From Flexibacter flexilis DSM 6793 (GTDB lineage: Bacteria; Bacteroidota; Bacteroidia; Cytophagales; Flexibacteraceae), in contig NZ_FOLE01000007.1 of NCBI RefSeq assembly GCF_900112255.1, positions 208,378 to 272,377 of the forward strand: a stretch of DNA of 64,000 nucleotides, given 5' to 3'. Each line of letters starts with the position of its first letter. Positions within the stretch are counted from its first letter, which is position 1. Of the stretch, positions 52,492 to 62,400 are shown piece by piece. The position numbers and the translations under genes were made by a program. The notes beneath the pieces are model-generated. The model worked only from the letters and a program-made list of their open reading frames with translations. It did not search any database and was not told the origin of the DNA.

Positions 52492-53115
52492 TGCTTTGTT
52501 GAAGGCTTCTTTGAAAATTTCGTCATTGAAAATCGTGGGAATCTGTTGGAAATCTTCTAAATGTTTGATGAAATACAACCATTTGTCCAAACGCGTTTGT
52601 AATTCATATTCTTGCTTGGCAAAATTTGGCATTTCTAAGTAAATGAAATGTAGCTTTTCATAAAAAACTTTATTGTGCTGATTTTTGAGTTTGATGCTGT
52701 GTACTACGTCGTTTTGGTTGGGGCTGCTGTCATGGTCATCAAATGTAAAATCAAGAATACCAATACAATAGACTGCCTTTAAGTTATAATTCCAATTCCC
52801 TTTTTCGGCCTGCTCACGAATGGGAAAGGTAGAATAATAAACCGTTCTTTCTTTAAAATAATTTTGTTTGGCCTTTTGTAGCTCTACGATAAATTTTTCG
52901 CCTTTGTCGTTTTCGCAATAAATATCGTAAATGGCTTTTCTGTCCAAATCGGTAAGGCCGAGTTGTTCGGTATTTTTGAAAGTGAGGTCTGTAATTTTGT
53001 GTTGTTCGGGCAAAAGGGCATTGAGAAAGTCAATCAGTAATGGTTTACTGGCTTCCTCCCCAAAAATCTTTTTAAATCCAAAATCAGTGTACGGATTAAT
53101 ATATTTTGCCTTCAT
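52267..53115 (-). CDS. Rpn-family recombination-promoting nuclease / PD-(D/E)XK putative transposase
   Basis: 282 residues, similar to the PD-(D/E)XK nuclease family transposase proteins (Rpn/DUF1703-like) common in Bacteroidota. N-terminus YINPYTDFGFKKIFG is diagnostic; the nuclease core follows with RKAIYDIYCENDKGEKFIVE and LQKAKQNYF (the D...E-x-Q/K pattern: D-IYCENDKGEKFIVELQ). The C-terminal part is a charged coiled stretch (DEGKLEGKLE) and a helix-turn-like LSDEEIASYTGLTVEQIRLL. ATG at 53113-53115. No flanking inverted repeats or IS features were found, so it is not obviously mobile now. A truncated copy lies just downstream. Confidence 0.85.
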   Translation of the reverse strand: MKAKYINPYTDFGFKKIFGEEASKPLLIDFLNALLPEQHKITDLTFKNTEQLGLTDLDRKAIYDIYCENDKGEKFIVELQKAKQNYFKERTVYYSTFPIREQAEKGNWNYNLKAVYCIGILDFTFDDHDSSPNQNDVVHSIKLKNQHNKVFYEKLHFIYLEMPNFAKQEYELQTRLDKWLYFIKHLEDFQQIPTIFNDEIFKEAFNKAELANLGQTELDKYESSLKVYRDLKGVIDTAFDEGKLEGKLEIARKLLKSPLSDEEIASYTGLTVEQIRLLKADK

Positions 53116-53326
53116 GTCTTTTTCGGAAATTGATGTGTAAATATACAAACTTCTTTATTGGCCATAAACATCACATTACAAAGAGTTTTTGAGATTGACT
53201 TGTAAGAAAGTTTTGCCAATGAGAGCAGGAGGGAACTTATAATTTCGTTAGTTTTGTAGTACATATATATACTATGTGCGCAACGCCGCCATATATTTGC
53301 ATTTCCCCCTAATAACTCAAATTAAG

Positions 53327-54202
53327 ATGATAGAATTACCAATTATATCCGCAGATGCCAACAAAAAACCGCGCAAACCAGATTGGTTGCGTGTAAAATT
53401 ACCTGTTGGGCAGGCTTATGCCAATGTTCGTAAGTTGGTAGATGAATACAAATTGCATACTATCTGCGAAAGCGGCAATTGTCCGAACATGGGCGAGTGC
53501 TGGGGAGCGGGTACGGCTACGTTTATGATTTTGGGTAATGTGTGTACGCGTAGTTGCTCGTTTTGTGCGGTGGCTACGGGTCGCCCAAACGAATACGACA
53601 CCGACGAACCGCGCCGCGTGGCCGAAGCCGTAAAATTGATGGGCGTGAAACATGCTGTTATTACGTCCGTGAATCGCGATGAACTAAAAGACAGAGGTGC
53701 GGAAATTTGGTATCAGACCGTGAAAGCCGTGAAAGAACTTTCGCCGAATACCACTATCGAAACGCTTATCCCTGACGTAAAAGGAAATTGGGATGCGCTG
53801 GAGCGTATGATTAGCGCAGGGCAAGAGGTTGTTTCGCATAATATGGAGACGGTCGCGCCACTTTACAGAAAAGTGAGACCGCAGGCACGTTACGAACGTA
53901 GTTTGGAGCAAATCCAACGTACGAAAGATTACGGCAAACGTACTAAAACGGGTATCATGCTCGGACTTGGCGAAACCAAAGAAGACGTATATAAAGCAAT
54001 GGACGATTTGGTAGCGCATGGTTTGGACGTACTCACGCTCGGCCAATACCTCCAACCAACCAAAATGCACTTGGAAGTTGCAGAGTTTATTCACCCAGAT
54101 TTGTTTGCACACTACAAAGAAGTTGGCTTGGCCAAAGGCTTGCCTTATGTGGAGTCTGGTCCGTTGGTGCGCTCTTCGTACCACGCCGAGAAGCACGTAT
54201 AA
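53327..54202 (+). CDS. lipA: Lipoyl synthase
   Basis: 291 residues. Radical SAM enzyme inserting two sulfurs into octanoyl-ACP/E2. Auxiliary cluster motif [12 protein letters not shown] (CxxxxCxxxxxC), SAM motif CTRSCSFC (CxxxCxxC) and the C-terminal serine ligand in RSSYHAE are all intact. Other signatures: [22 protein letters not shown] and [17 protein letters not shown] at 53327 preferred; an upstream in-frame start (53276) adds residues without homology. No lipB gene is adjacent. The initiator tRNA follows on the same strand with its own promoter. Confidence 0.95.
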   Translation: MIELPIISADANKKPRKPDWLRVKLPVGQAYANVRKLVDEYKLHTICESGNCPNMGECWGAGTATFMILGNVCTRSCSFCAVATGRPNEYDTDEPRRVAEAVKLMGVKHAVITSVNRDELKDRGAEIWYQTVKAVKELSPNTTIETLIPDVKGNWDALERMISAGQEVVSHNMETVAPLYRKVRPQARYERSLEQIQRTKDYGKRTKTGIMLGLGETKEDVYKAMDDLVAHGLDVLTLGQYLQPTKMHLEVAEFIHPDLFAHYKEVGLAKGLPYVESGPLVRSSYHAEKHV

Positions 54203-54294
54203 AGTCATTTTATAATAAAATTTCATTTAGCGTAAATTTGTTGTACTGATAATCAGTGCTTAACAGATTTACGCTATTTTTTTTCAAAATAAAA

Positions 54295-54325
54295 TTTGCT
54301 TTGTAATAAAGAGTTCTTACCTTTG
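54295..54325 (+). promoter_or_regulatory. Promoter of the initiator tRNA
   Basis: TTTG (54295-54298), 19-base spacer, TACCTTTG (54318-54325): exact Bacteroidota consensus, 12 bases before the tRNA. Confidence 0.8.
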
Positions 54326-54336
54326 CATCACAAAAT

Positions 54337-54409
<73 letters not shown>

Positions 54410-54418
54410 CTAAAAAAG

Positions 54419-54455
54419 AAAAGCCTTTAACTATCAAAAGTTAGAGGCTTTTTTA
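54419..54455 (+). terminator. Terminator of the initiator tRNA
   Basis: AAAAGCCTTTAACT (54419-54432) pairs with AGTTAGAGGCTTTT (54439-54452, one G-U), then T residues. Confidence 0.85.
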
Positions 54456-54483
54456 TTGTTATACGAATCGTGTATTTTTCCTC

Positions 54484-54524
54484 AAAAAAAATACCGCCAC
54501 CTAACCCAGCGGGCTAAGTGGCGG
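54484..54524 (-). terminator. Terminator of the TPP-regulated TonB receptor gene
   Basis: CCGCCAC (54494-54500) pairs with GTGGCGG (54518-54524), plus inner CCC/GGG; on the minus strand an eight-T run (54484-54491) follows. Confidence 0.85.
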
Positions 54525-54557
54525 CTCAAAAATCAAGTTACTCAAAATCGTATTTTC

Positions 54558-57005
54558 TTAGAACTTCACATTTACACCCAACATGAAATTGATGCCTGCT
54601 TGCGGGAAATAAAAATTCTCGTCCGTGCGTACATCATCATAAATGTAACTGTACGTGTAGCCATTGGACACATATTTTACATCAAAAATATTGGAAACCA
54701 AGCCCGTAACGGCAATTTCGTTCAGCAAAGAAGTTTTCACAATATAATTAATGCGTAAGTCATTCACCCAATACGCGTCCATTTTGCGGGCTTCGTTTTG
54801 GGTGTTATCCAAATATTGCTTGCCAACATATTTACTTTGCCAGTTCAGTGTCAGGTTTTTAAGTGGCGAATAAGATAATACGCTTCCGCCCAACAAACGC
54901 GGCGAAAATGCAATGTCCGCTTTTGAATGAACGGTTTGTTGTTGCTCGCCAGAGTCGTAATTGTCCACATATTCATTAAAATCAATCACGCGGTTTTGGC
55001 TCAACGTTACATTTACACTCCAACGCAGTTGGTCGGTAATGTTCCAAGCGGCTTCTGCTTCGATGCCTGTGCGGTAACTTTTGGCAATGTTTGTGCGCGT
55101 GTATTCGCCGACGTCATTGATTTTGCCTGTCAGAACCAATTGGTTTTTATAATTCATCAAAAAATAATTCGCTGAAAATGAGAGCTTTTTATCTGCAAAA
55201 CGATAACCCGCTTCTATATTTTGCAAGTTTTCGGCTTTCGGGCGGCTCGTAGGCGTTGAGTTAATCAAATCGTCGCGGTTAGGTTCTTTGTTGCCAATTC
55301 CCCCAAACGCATAAACTGAATTGTTCGGGTTAAGGCGGTAAGTAAATCCAACTTTTGGGTTAAAGAAATTGTACGAAACAGATTGTTGCACACTTTCCAA
55401 ATCGCGGTTATAACCCAAAAACGAATAATAAACGTTGCGATGCTGCAAATCCAAGAACAAATCCACGTTGCTGTTGGCCGCAAAATACGTTTTAAAATAC
55501 GTGTTGATGTCGTGTTTGCGTGCGCGATTTTCGTAATAACGATGTTCCATTGAACTGTTAGAAGCATATTTTGCCCAAACCACCTCGCCGAAATGGTGGC
55601 CTTTGTAGCCATACGCACCGCCACCCAACACAAAATTCCAAGCTCCGTGCTGGTACGCCGACGAGTAAGTAAGTCCGTAATAGTCGGTTTGCAACCAACG
55701 ACGGCGAATCAAATCTGTACTGGTAATGGTGCTGTCGCCGATAGTTACATTATCCAAACCGTATTTGCTGAAACTTTGGTTGGGTTTTAATTCCTCGTAA
55801 TAACCGCCGCCTTTGGTATAGTGCGCCGACAAATTCAAATTCCAAACTGGGCTTAATTCTTTGGAATAATGCAACTGGTAATAATCTTGCTGGTAATTAT
55901 CCGTTTGGTTTTTGTAGGTAAAACTGTTGTAGGTTCTACCCGAATTGAGCAGATTATCAGCATCTTCCGCCGAAAGTCCGTTGCGGTCGATGTAGGCTTG
56001 CATGGCGGCTTTGTCGCCTTTTACGCGCGATTCGGGTACGCCGTTCCAAGCCTGATACGTGGTTTCTTTGCCCGACATTACCACGAATTTGAGCAGGCTT
56101 TTGTTACCGTAATAAGCTCCAGACGTATAAAAAGATTTGAGGTCAGAATTTGCTCTGTCCATGTAGCCGTCCGACGTAACTTTGGACAAACGCGCATCGA
56201 AAGCCCAACGATTGTTGAGCAAACCTGTACCGAAACGTGCCGTATGTTTCCAAGTATTGAAAGAGCCGTAAGTATTGTTTGCTTCAGCGTAAGCGTCGCG
56301 CTGCAAAGTCGTTGTCTGGATATTCATGGACGAACCAAACGCGCCTGCGCCGTTGGTGGAAGTTCCTAAACCTCTCTGAATTTGTATGTTGTCCACAGAA
56401 GAGGCCAAGTCGGGCAAATCCACGAAATACGCTACGTGCGATTCTGCTTCGTTTACAGGAATGCCGTTTAGCGTGATATTCGTACGAGCAATATCGTTGC
56501 CGCGAATCCGAATACCTGTATAGCCCACACCCGCGCCAGCATCGGAAGTAACGACAACCGACGGCGTAAAGTTGGCCAAATAAGGCAAATCTTGTCCTAA
56601 ATTTTGGGCTTTAATGTCTTTTTCGGAAAGATTGGTGTAAGCCACAGCGGATTTGCTGTTGGCTCTGGTAGCCGACACAATAACGGCTTCATTGAGCTGT
56701 TGGCCAGCTTGCAAACTTACCGACAAATCAAGGTCTTTGTCGCTGATAGTAAATGTTTTACGTGAAGTTTCGTAGCCCACGAAAGAGATTTGCAACACAT
56801 AATCTTTGGCTTTGAGACCAGATAAAATAAACTTGCCATCGGCATCGGAAACGGTAGCTTGTGGGCTGTGCAACAACGAAACGTTTGCACCTGCTACGGG
56901 TTGTTGGGTGCTTGCGTCTAACACGCGCCCCGAAATGCTTTGCTGCGCCATCACGCAAAGCGACAACACCGACACAAAGGTCAGCGTAAGTAATGTTTTT
57001 TTCAT
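54558..57005 (-). CDS. TonB-dependent receptor under a TPP riboswitch, probable thiamine outer-membrane receptor
   Basis: 815 residues: signal peptide (1-20), carboxypeptidase-regulatory-like domain (22-110, GRVLDASTQQPVAGANVSLL), plug domain (about 120-235, with IRIRGNDIARTNITLNGIPV and VDNIQIQRGLGTSTNGAGAF), and a beta-barrel ending with a C-terminal aromatic strand (LGVNVKF). The long leader carries a THI box (TPP riboswitch), so expression should fall when thiamine diphosphate is plentiful. Such riboswitch-controlled TonB receptors in Bacteroidota have been predicted to import thiamine or a precursor; that substrate assignment is from regulation, not from the protein itself. No other thiamine genes are adjacent. 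ATG at 57003-57005. Confidence 0.9.
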   Translation of the reverse strand: MKKTLLTLTFVSVLSLCVMAQQSISGRVLDASTQQPVAGANVSLLHSPQATVSDADGKFILSGLKAKDYVLQISFVGYETSRKTFTISDKDLDLSVSLQAGQQLNEAVIVSATRANSKSAVAYTNLSEKDIKAQNLGQDLPYLANFTPSVVVTSDAGAGVGYTGIRIRGNDIARTNITLNGIPVNEAESHVAYFVDLPDLASSVDNIQIQRGLGTSTNGAGAFGSSMNIQTTTLQRDAYAEANNTYGSFNTWKHTARFGTGLLNNRWAFDARLSKVTSDGYMDRANSDLKSFYTSGAYYGNKSLLKFVVMSGKETTYQAWNGVPESRVKGDKAAMQAYIDRNGLSAEDADNLLNSGRTYNSFTYKNQTDNYQQDYYQLHYSKELSPVWNLNLSAHYTKGGGYYEELKPNQSFSKYGLDNVTIGDSTITSTDLIRRRWLQTDYYGLTYSSAYQHGAWNFVLGGGAYGYKGHHFGEVVWAKYASNSSMEHRYYENRARKHDINTYFKTYFAANSNVDLFLDLQHRNVYYSFLGYNRDLESVQQSVSYNFFNPKVGFTYRLNPNNSVYAFGGIGNKEPNRDDLINSTPTSRPKAENLQNIEAGYRFADKKLSFSANYFLMNYKNQLVLTGKINDVGEYTRTNIAKSYRTGIEAEAAWNITDQLRWSVNVTLSQNRVIDFNEYVDNYDSGEQQQTVHSKADIAFSPRLLGGSVLSYSPLKNLTLNWQSKYVGKQYLDNTQNEARKMDAYWVNDLRINYIVKTSLLNEIAVTGLVSNIFDVKYVSNGYTYSYIYDDVRTDENFYFPQAGINFMLGVNVKF

Positions 57006-57063
57006 TGGAATTTTGAAAAATTACGGTTAAAGACACGGACGGCCAAGGGGATAGCTGTCCCGT

Positions 57064-57156
57064 TTATCTTGTTTACCTTTTTCCCTTCGTCGGCATTATC
57101 CGTATCAGGTTCAATGGGTATAATCTCAGCCTGCGCAGGCACCCCTTTTCAAGATC
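57064..57156 (-). promoter_or_regulatory. TPP (THI-box) riboswitch
   Basis: On the minus strand the conserved elements appear in order: GGGGTGCC (57138-57145), GCTGAGA (57124-57130), ATACCC, GAACCTGAT (about 57107-57115) and GGATAATGCC, then GAAGGGAAA. P1 is closed by ATCTTG (57150-57155) with CAAGAT (57066-57071). A hairpin near 57048-57060 could be the expression platform. Confidence 0.95.
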
Positions 57157-57159
57157 CTG

Positions 57160-57191
57160 CAAAACTATGTCGCTTATTTTGGAAAAACAAA
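57160..57191 (-). promoter_or_regulatory. Promoter of the riboswitch-controlled gene
   Basis: Minus-strand TTTG (57188-57191), 20-base spacer, TAGTTTTG (57160-57167), immediately upstream of the riboswitch. Confidence 0.75.
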
Positions 57192-57289
57192 CACTCCGCA
57201 CCATAGCTTTTATAAATTATATTTGAAATAACAAAACACAACAAAATTTCCAGAATCTGATTTCCAAAGATTTTTTGTACCTTCACTTT

Positions 57290-58771
57290 ATGGGAAAAAA
57301 AATATTGCTGCTTGGGTTAATAATTTTGCTGCTTTCTGCTAAAAGTTATGGCTATTTTACCATGACTCCCGCCTTAGATATGGCGCATAGCCAGTTATTA
57401 GAATTACGGATTTTTTCGGCACAAAAAATTATTCAAGAAGAAAAAATAAAACAGCCTGAAAATAGCCTATGTTATTATCTGGAAAGTTATTTGATGGTTA
57501 CCAAAATTCTGTTGGAAGATGACAAAAATTTGTATGAAAAATTAGCTAAAAATGAAGATTATTTTTTGAAAAAAACAGCAGAAGATAGCGATAAAAATTC
57601 ACCTTATTACGCATTCGTGCGAGCAGAAATAAAGTTGCAATGGGCTTTTGTCAAAACCAAATTCGGGGACGAAATCAGTGCGGCGTGGAGTATGCGCCAA
57701 GCCTACAAACTTCTTTCCGAAAATACACGTAGTTTCCCTGATTTTTTGCCGCAGCGCAAATCTTTAGGAATGTTGCAAATCTTAATTGGCTCTGTTCCTG
57801 AGCAATATACATGGATTGTACATACGGCTGGGCTTTACGGAGACATCAAAACGGGCATGACCAACATGAAAGCGGCCAGCCGTTTGGCGGATAATTTTGG
57901 GGAAGAAGCACAATTGCTTACGGCTTTGGTTCAGGTGTATATTTTGCATCAGCCGCAAGAAGCCATCGCCACTTTAGCTGCCAAATACAAAGCCAATTCC
58001 AGCAATTTGTTAGTTTGTTTTTTGTACGGGACAGTGCTTTGTAAAAATGCACAAAGTGAAGCGGCTTTGCCTGTATTTTTGAATTATCCGAAAGGCGCAG
58101 ATTATGGCCATTTGATGACGATAAGTTATATGATTGGTGAAATTTTTTTACAAAAAAGTCAATATGAAAAAGCAATTACTTACTATGATTTTTTTATAAA
58201 AAAACATAAAGGAATTAATTATAAAAAAGATGCGCATTACAAAATATTTTTGGCGTATTGGCTACAAAACAAAAGAAAAGAAGCGCAACTTTATTTTGAT
58301 AAAATACGCACTGAAGGCCGCAGCACGGTAGAAGCAGACCGCTACGCGGCGCAAGTTTATGAGCAAGGCGCGTGGCCAAATCCTGTGCTTATGCACGTGC
58401 GATTGGCCACTGATGGCGGCTATCACGAACAGGCTCAAGAAGCACTTAAACAACTGAATACAAATATTTTATCCAAAAATAAAAAGGATTTGGTAGAATA
58501 TTTTTACAGGTCGGCGCGACTGTATCACCAGACACGCGACACGGCGCAAGCCATTTATTTCTATAAACAAACCGTGGAGCAGGGGAAAGATTTGCCTTAC
58601 TATTTTGCAGCAAATTCGGCTTTGCAGTTGGGTTATTTGTATCAGGCGCAAGGCAACGCGGCGGCGGCGTGCCAGTCTTTTGAACGTACACTTGCGTTTC
58701 GGAAGCACGAGTATAAAAATAGTTTAGACAATAAGGCAAAAGCGGCGATTTCTGCGTTAAATTGTAGGTAG
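57290..58771 (+). CDS. Exported TPR-repeat protein
   Basis: 493 residues from the ATG at 57290, beginning with a signal peptide (KKILLLGLIILLLSAKSYG). The rest is helical with TPR-like repeats (e.g. LYGDIKTGMTNMKAASRLA, YFYRSARLYHQTRDTAQAI, ALQLGYLYQAQGNAAAACQS). A segment PQRKSLGMLQILIGSVPEQY is suggestive of the DUF3808/TTC39 type, but this is uncertain. Unknown function. Its stop codon lies about 20 bases before the MarR operator region, so the MarR gene has a separate promoter. Confidence 0.78.
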   Translation: MGKKILLLGLIILLLSAKSYGYFTMTPALDMAHSQLLELRIFSAQKIIQEEKIKQPENSLCYYLESYLMVTKILLEDDKNLYEKLAKNEDYFLKKTAEDSDKNSPYYAFVRAEIKLQWAFVKTKFGDEISAAWSMRQAYKLLSENTRSFPDFLPQRKSLGMLQILIGSVPEQYTWIVHTAGLYGDIKTGMTNMKAASRLADNFGEEAQLLTALVQVYILHQPQEAIATLAAKYKANSSNLLVCFLYGTVLCKNAQSEAALPVFLNYPKGADYGHLMTISYMIGEIFLQKSQYEKAITYYDFFIKKHKGINYKKDAHYKIFLAYWLQNKRKEAQLYFDKIRTEGRSTVEADRYAAQVYEQGAWPNPVLMHVRLATDGGYHEQAQEALKQLNTNILSKNKKDLVEYFYRSARLYHQTRDTAQAIYFYKQTVEQGKDLPYYFAANSALQLGYLYQAQGNAAAACQSFERTLAFRKHEYKNSLDNKAKAAISALNCR

Positions 58772-58789
58772 TTGTATATTTTACAAAAA

Positions 58790-58825
58790 CAATAATTGTA
58801 TATACAACTATTGTTTGTATATTTG
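58790..58825 (+). promoter_or_regulatory. MarR operator overlapping the marR promoter
   Basis: A 24-bp palindrome (58790-58813) with perfect core TTGTATATACAA and one mismatched pair. It overlaps the -33 ATTG (58795-58798); after 19 bases comes TATATTTG (58818-58825), a full -7 match. A second related repeat, TTGTATATTTTACAA, lies at about 58772-58786. Confidence 0.7.
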
Positions 58826-58858
58826 CGTCTCTGTCAATCACATATCTGAAATAAAGCA

Positions 58859-59308
58859 ATGCGCATCGAAGACGAAATCAAACAAAAGACATTTAGCAGC
58901 GAAGGCCAAAAAGCCAGCATTAATATTATGTTTACGGCCAGTTGGGTACGTGGGCAAGTGAATTGCCAGTTGCGCCCCAACGACCTGACACCCGAACAGT
59001 ACAATGTATTGCGCATTCTGAACGGGCAACATCCGAATGCCATTTCGCTGAAAGGCATCACCGAACGCATGATAGACCGCAACTCGAACACCTCGCGGAT
59101 TGTAGATAAGCTAAAAGCGAAGGGTTTGGTCAGTAGAGAAACCGACGAAATAGACCGCCGTGGCTGTAACATTGCCATCACGCAAGAGGGTTTGGACATG
59201 CTCAAAGAGATAGAAATACGTTGGCCAGACCACAATGTTATGAGTGAAAAACTCACGGTGGAGGAACTGGAAACGCTTAATAAATTGCTTGATAAAATCA
59301 GAAGTTAA
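58859..59308 (+). CDS. MarR-family transcriptional regulator
   Basis: 149 residues. Winged helix-turn-helix of MarR type: TPEQYNVLRILNGQHPNAIS, the recognition helix region NSNTSRIVDKLKAKGLVSRE and the wing motif DEIDRRGCNIAITQEG. Dimeric repressor, ligand unknown. The large palindrome over its own promoter indicates autorepression. No adjacent gene looks like a target; the downstream giant protein is separated by a terminator. Confidence 0.9.
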   Translation: MRIEDEIKQKTFSSEGQKASINIMFTASWVRGQVNCQLRPNDLTPEQYNVLRILNGQHPNAISLKGITERMIDRNSNTSRIVDKLKAKGLVSRETDEIDRRGCNIAITQEGLDMLKEIEIRWPDHNVMSEKLTVEELETLNKLLDKIRS

Positions 59309-59326
59309 GTAGCTTATGAACCAAAT

Positions 59327-59367
59327 AAAATACTACTATTTTCGCAAGAAGGTAGTAGTATTTTTTT
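59327..59367 (+). terminator. Terminator of marR
   Basis: AAAATACTACTA (59327-59338) pairs with TAGTAGTATTTT (59353-59364), then T residues. Confidence 0.85.
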
Positions 59368-59476
59368 ATTCATTACACAAAATAAAAAATCGAATACTGC
59401 GGCTCCCTTGTTATTCATTTAACAAATAATTAACTTTCAGCTTTAATAACTTTTTTTTTAACTTAACACAAAGCAA

Positions 59477-62400
59477 ATGAAAAAATTACTTACCTTCCTT
59501 TGGGTATTGCTGCTTGCACAAGTCAGCATTGCTCAGCAGGTAACCGTACCTTCAGCTAATACGAATGGTACGAGTGACAGAAAACCCTTAACTGGTTGGT
59601 TCGGCTATGAGCGTTCGCACATGCTTTATACTGGCTCAGAGATCAATTCTTCTGGCAATATTATCGCAATTAGTTTCTATCTGAATTCTGTAGGTTCTCC
59701 TGCAGCATCTCCTGTTGAAGTTTATTTGAAATTATCGTCCAACACTAGTATTACATCTTCCACTGTGGCAAATGCAGAATCTGGTGCTACATTGGTTTGG
59801 AGTGGTACAATACCAGCCTCAAGTTTTATTGCAGATTCTTGGGTTACTATTAACCTTACGACCCCCTTTGCCTATAATCCAGGGAGCAATTTGGAGGTTT
59901 TGGTTAAAAATAATGCAGGAGGAGCAGGCAACGAGGCTACTTCTACTTCAAAACTGTTTAGGCACTCGGCAACAAGTGCAACACAGTTCCAGTATTGGTA
60001 TAAAGATAATTCTGAACCAACAGACAATGGAACGACTTCTTCTAATCGTCCTAACATTCGTTTAGATCTAGCTCCAAATGCCACTAATACGGTAGGTATA
60101 AGCGGCGTTATTTCACCTGCAGGTTCTTGTAATTTAACAGCAAGTACTCCTGTATCAGTTCGTATTCGTAACAATGGTACTGCAGATCAAAATAACGTAA
60201 CCATTCCTGTATTCTATAGTATAAATAATGGTACAGCAGTAGCTGGTTCATTCTCTGGCTCTATTGCTTCTGGAACATCTGCCAACTATACATTTGCAAC
60301 GCCAGCAAATCTTAGTGCACCTGGTACTTATACTTTCAAGTTTTGGACGGCAATGCCTGGCGACGAATCAACAGTAGATGATATTTTGCAAAACTATACT
60401 ATTACAAAAATTGCTCCTGCAACCATCACTCCTGTAACATTCGACAATTATGATGGATCTAACCTAAGCACTACTTTTACTGGTTGGGCTGAAGGTGCTG
60501 GACAAGCAAAACCAATAGGAACTACTTCTTCTTGGGGTAATAATACAGGTTTATTCAATGATGCAATTGCGAGAGTAGAGCTTTATGCTGCTTCTAAGAG
60601 AGAATGGATTTATAGTCCAATGTTCGTTCCTTCTGCAAGCAATGGTTTAAGCTTTAAAACAGGCATCAGAGATTATTATACAACTTCACAAACAAGTGCT
60701 ATGGGTTCTGATGACTCTTTGAATGTAAGAATCACGACAGACTGCGGTGCAACTTGGAAAACTATTTATAGCATCACTGCGGCTAACGCACCTACGGCTC
60801 TTGAAAAAACAGAACTTACAATTCCATTAGCAACTTATGCAGGGCAAGAAGTTCGTATTGGTTTCTTTGCCACTGAAGGTGTAGTAAATGACCCAGAAGA
60901 TTATTGGGTTGCTCTTGATGATATACAACTAGTAACACTAGAAGCGATCAATACAGGTATTACAGAAGTTGTTTCTCCAAAAGGAAATTGTGGTCTGTAT
61001 GCAGCCACTCCCGTAACTGTTCGTATTCGTAACTTTGGAACGGCAACACAATCAAACATTCCTGTACAATATACTATTAATGGCGGAACACCAGTAACAG
61101 CAACCTATACAGGAAGTTTAGTTGCTGGAGCAACGGAATTGTTTACATTCCCAACCCCTGCCAACCTTTCAGTTCCTAGCACTTATGTTGTAGAAGCCAA
61201 AACATTACTTGTAGGCGATATTGATGTTACGAATGATGCAGCTTCTGCTACCTCAACAAAAGTAGCGGCGCAACCATTAGCGGCTGTAAACTTTACAGGA
61301 TTTGATGGAAGCAACCTTAATACTGCATTTCCAGGATGGAGTGAAGCTACAGGACAAGCAAAACCAACTGGGACTACTTCTTACTGGACAAACAATAATG
61401 CATTATATGGTAATGATGTAGCAAGAGTAGAGCTTTATGGCTCATCTAGAAAAGAATGGATTTATAGCCCTGTTTATAACCCTGCTACGCCAGACGGCTT
61501 GTCATTCAAATTAGGCATCAGAGATTATTATACAACTTCACAAACAAGTGTAATGGGTTCAGATGACTCTTTGAATGTAAAAATTACGACAGACTGCGGC
61601 ACTACTTGGAAAACTATTTATAGTATCACTGCGGCTAACGCACCGACAGCTCTTACACTTACGGAATATACTATTCCTTTAGCTACTTATGCAGGGCAAG
61701 ATATTCGTGTTGCATTCGTTGCCACCGAAGGTGTCGTAAATGACCCAGAAGATTATTGGATTTCTCTTGATGATATTCAAATTGTAACGTTATTCCCTAA
61801 CAACGTAGGTCTTACAAAACTTGTTAGCCCTACTGGCAATTGTGGTTTATCAGCAGCTACTCCAATAACTGTAAATATTCGCAACTTCGGCACTTCGGCA
61901 CAAACCAATATTCCTGTACAATATACTATTAATGGCGGAACACCAGTAACAGCAACCTATACAGGCAATCTAGCTTCTGGTGCTACAACATTATTTACAT
62001 TCCCGACAACAGCTGATTTGTCTGTTCCTAGTACTTATAATATACAAGCCAAAACATTGCTTGCCAATGATGCTGATGTTACCAATGATACAGCATCAAG
62101 CACTGTAACAAGAGTTGCGCCACAAGCATTATTACCTGTAAACTTTACAGGATTTGATGGCTCAAACCTTAACACTGTATTCCCTGGATGGCGTGAAGGC
62201 ACAGGACAAACGAAACCAATAGGTACTACTTCTGCTTGGGTAAGCAACAATACCTTACTTAATGATCCTGTAGCAAGAGTAGAGCTTTATGGTTCATCTA
62301 AAAAAGAATGGATGTATGGCCCTATTTTCTATCCAACAAGCCTTAATGATCTTAATTTCACAGTAGCACTAAGAGACTATTATACAACTTCACAAACTAG

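Noticed and set aside
52267..53115. Rpn-family gene as part of an insertion sequence
   Set aside because: No terminal inverted repeats, target duplication or transposase catalytic motif besides the nuclease fold; kept as an ordinary CDS.
54456..54758. 100-codon plus-strand open frame
   Set aside because: Antisense to the terminator and 3' end of the TonB receptor; no signal or family.
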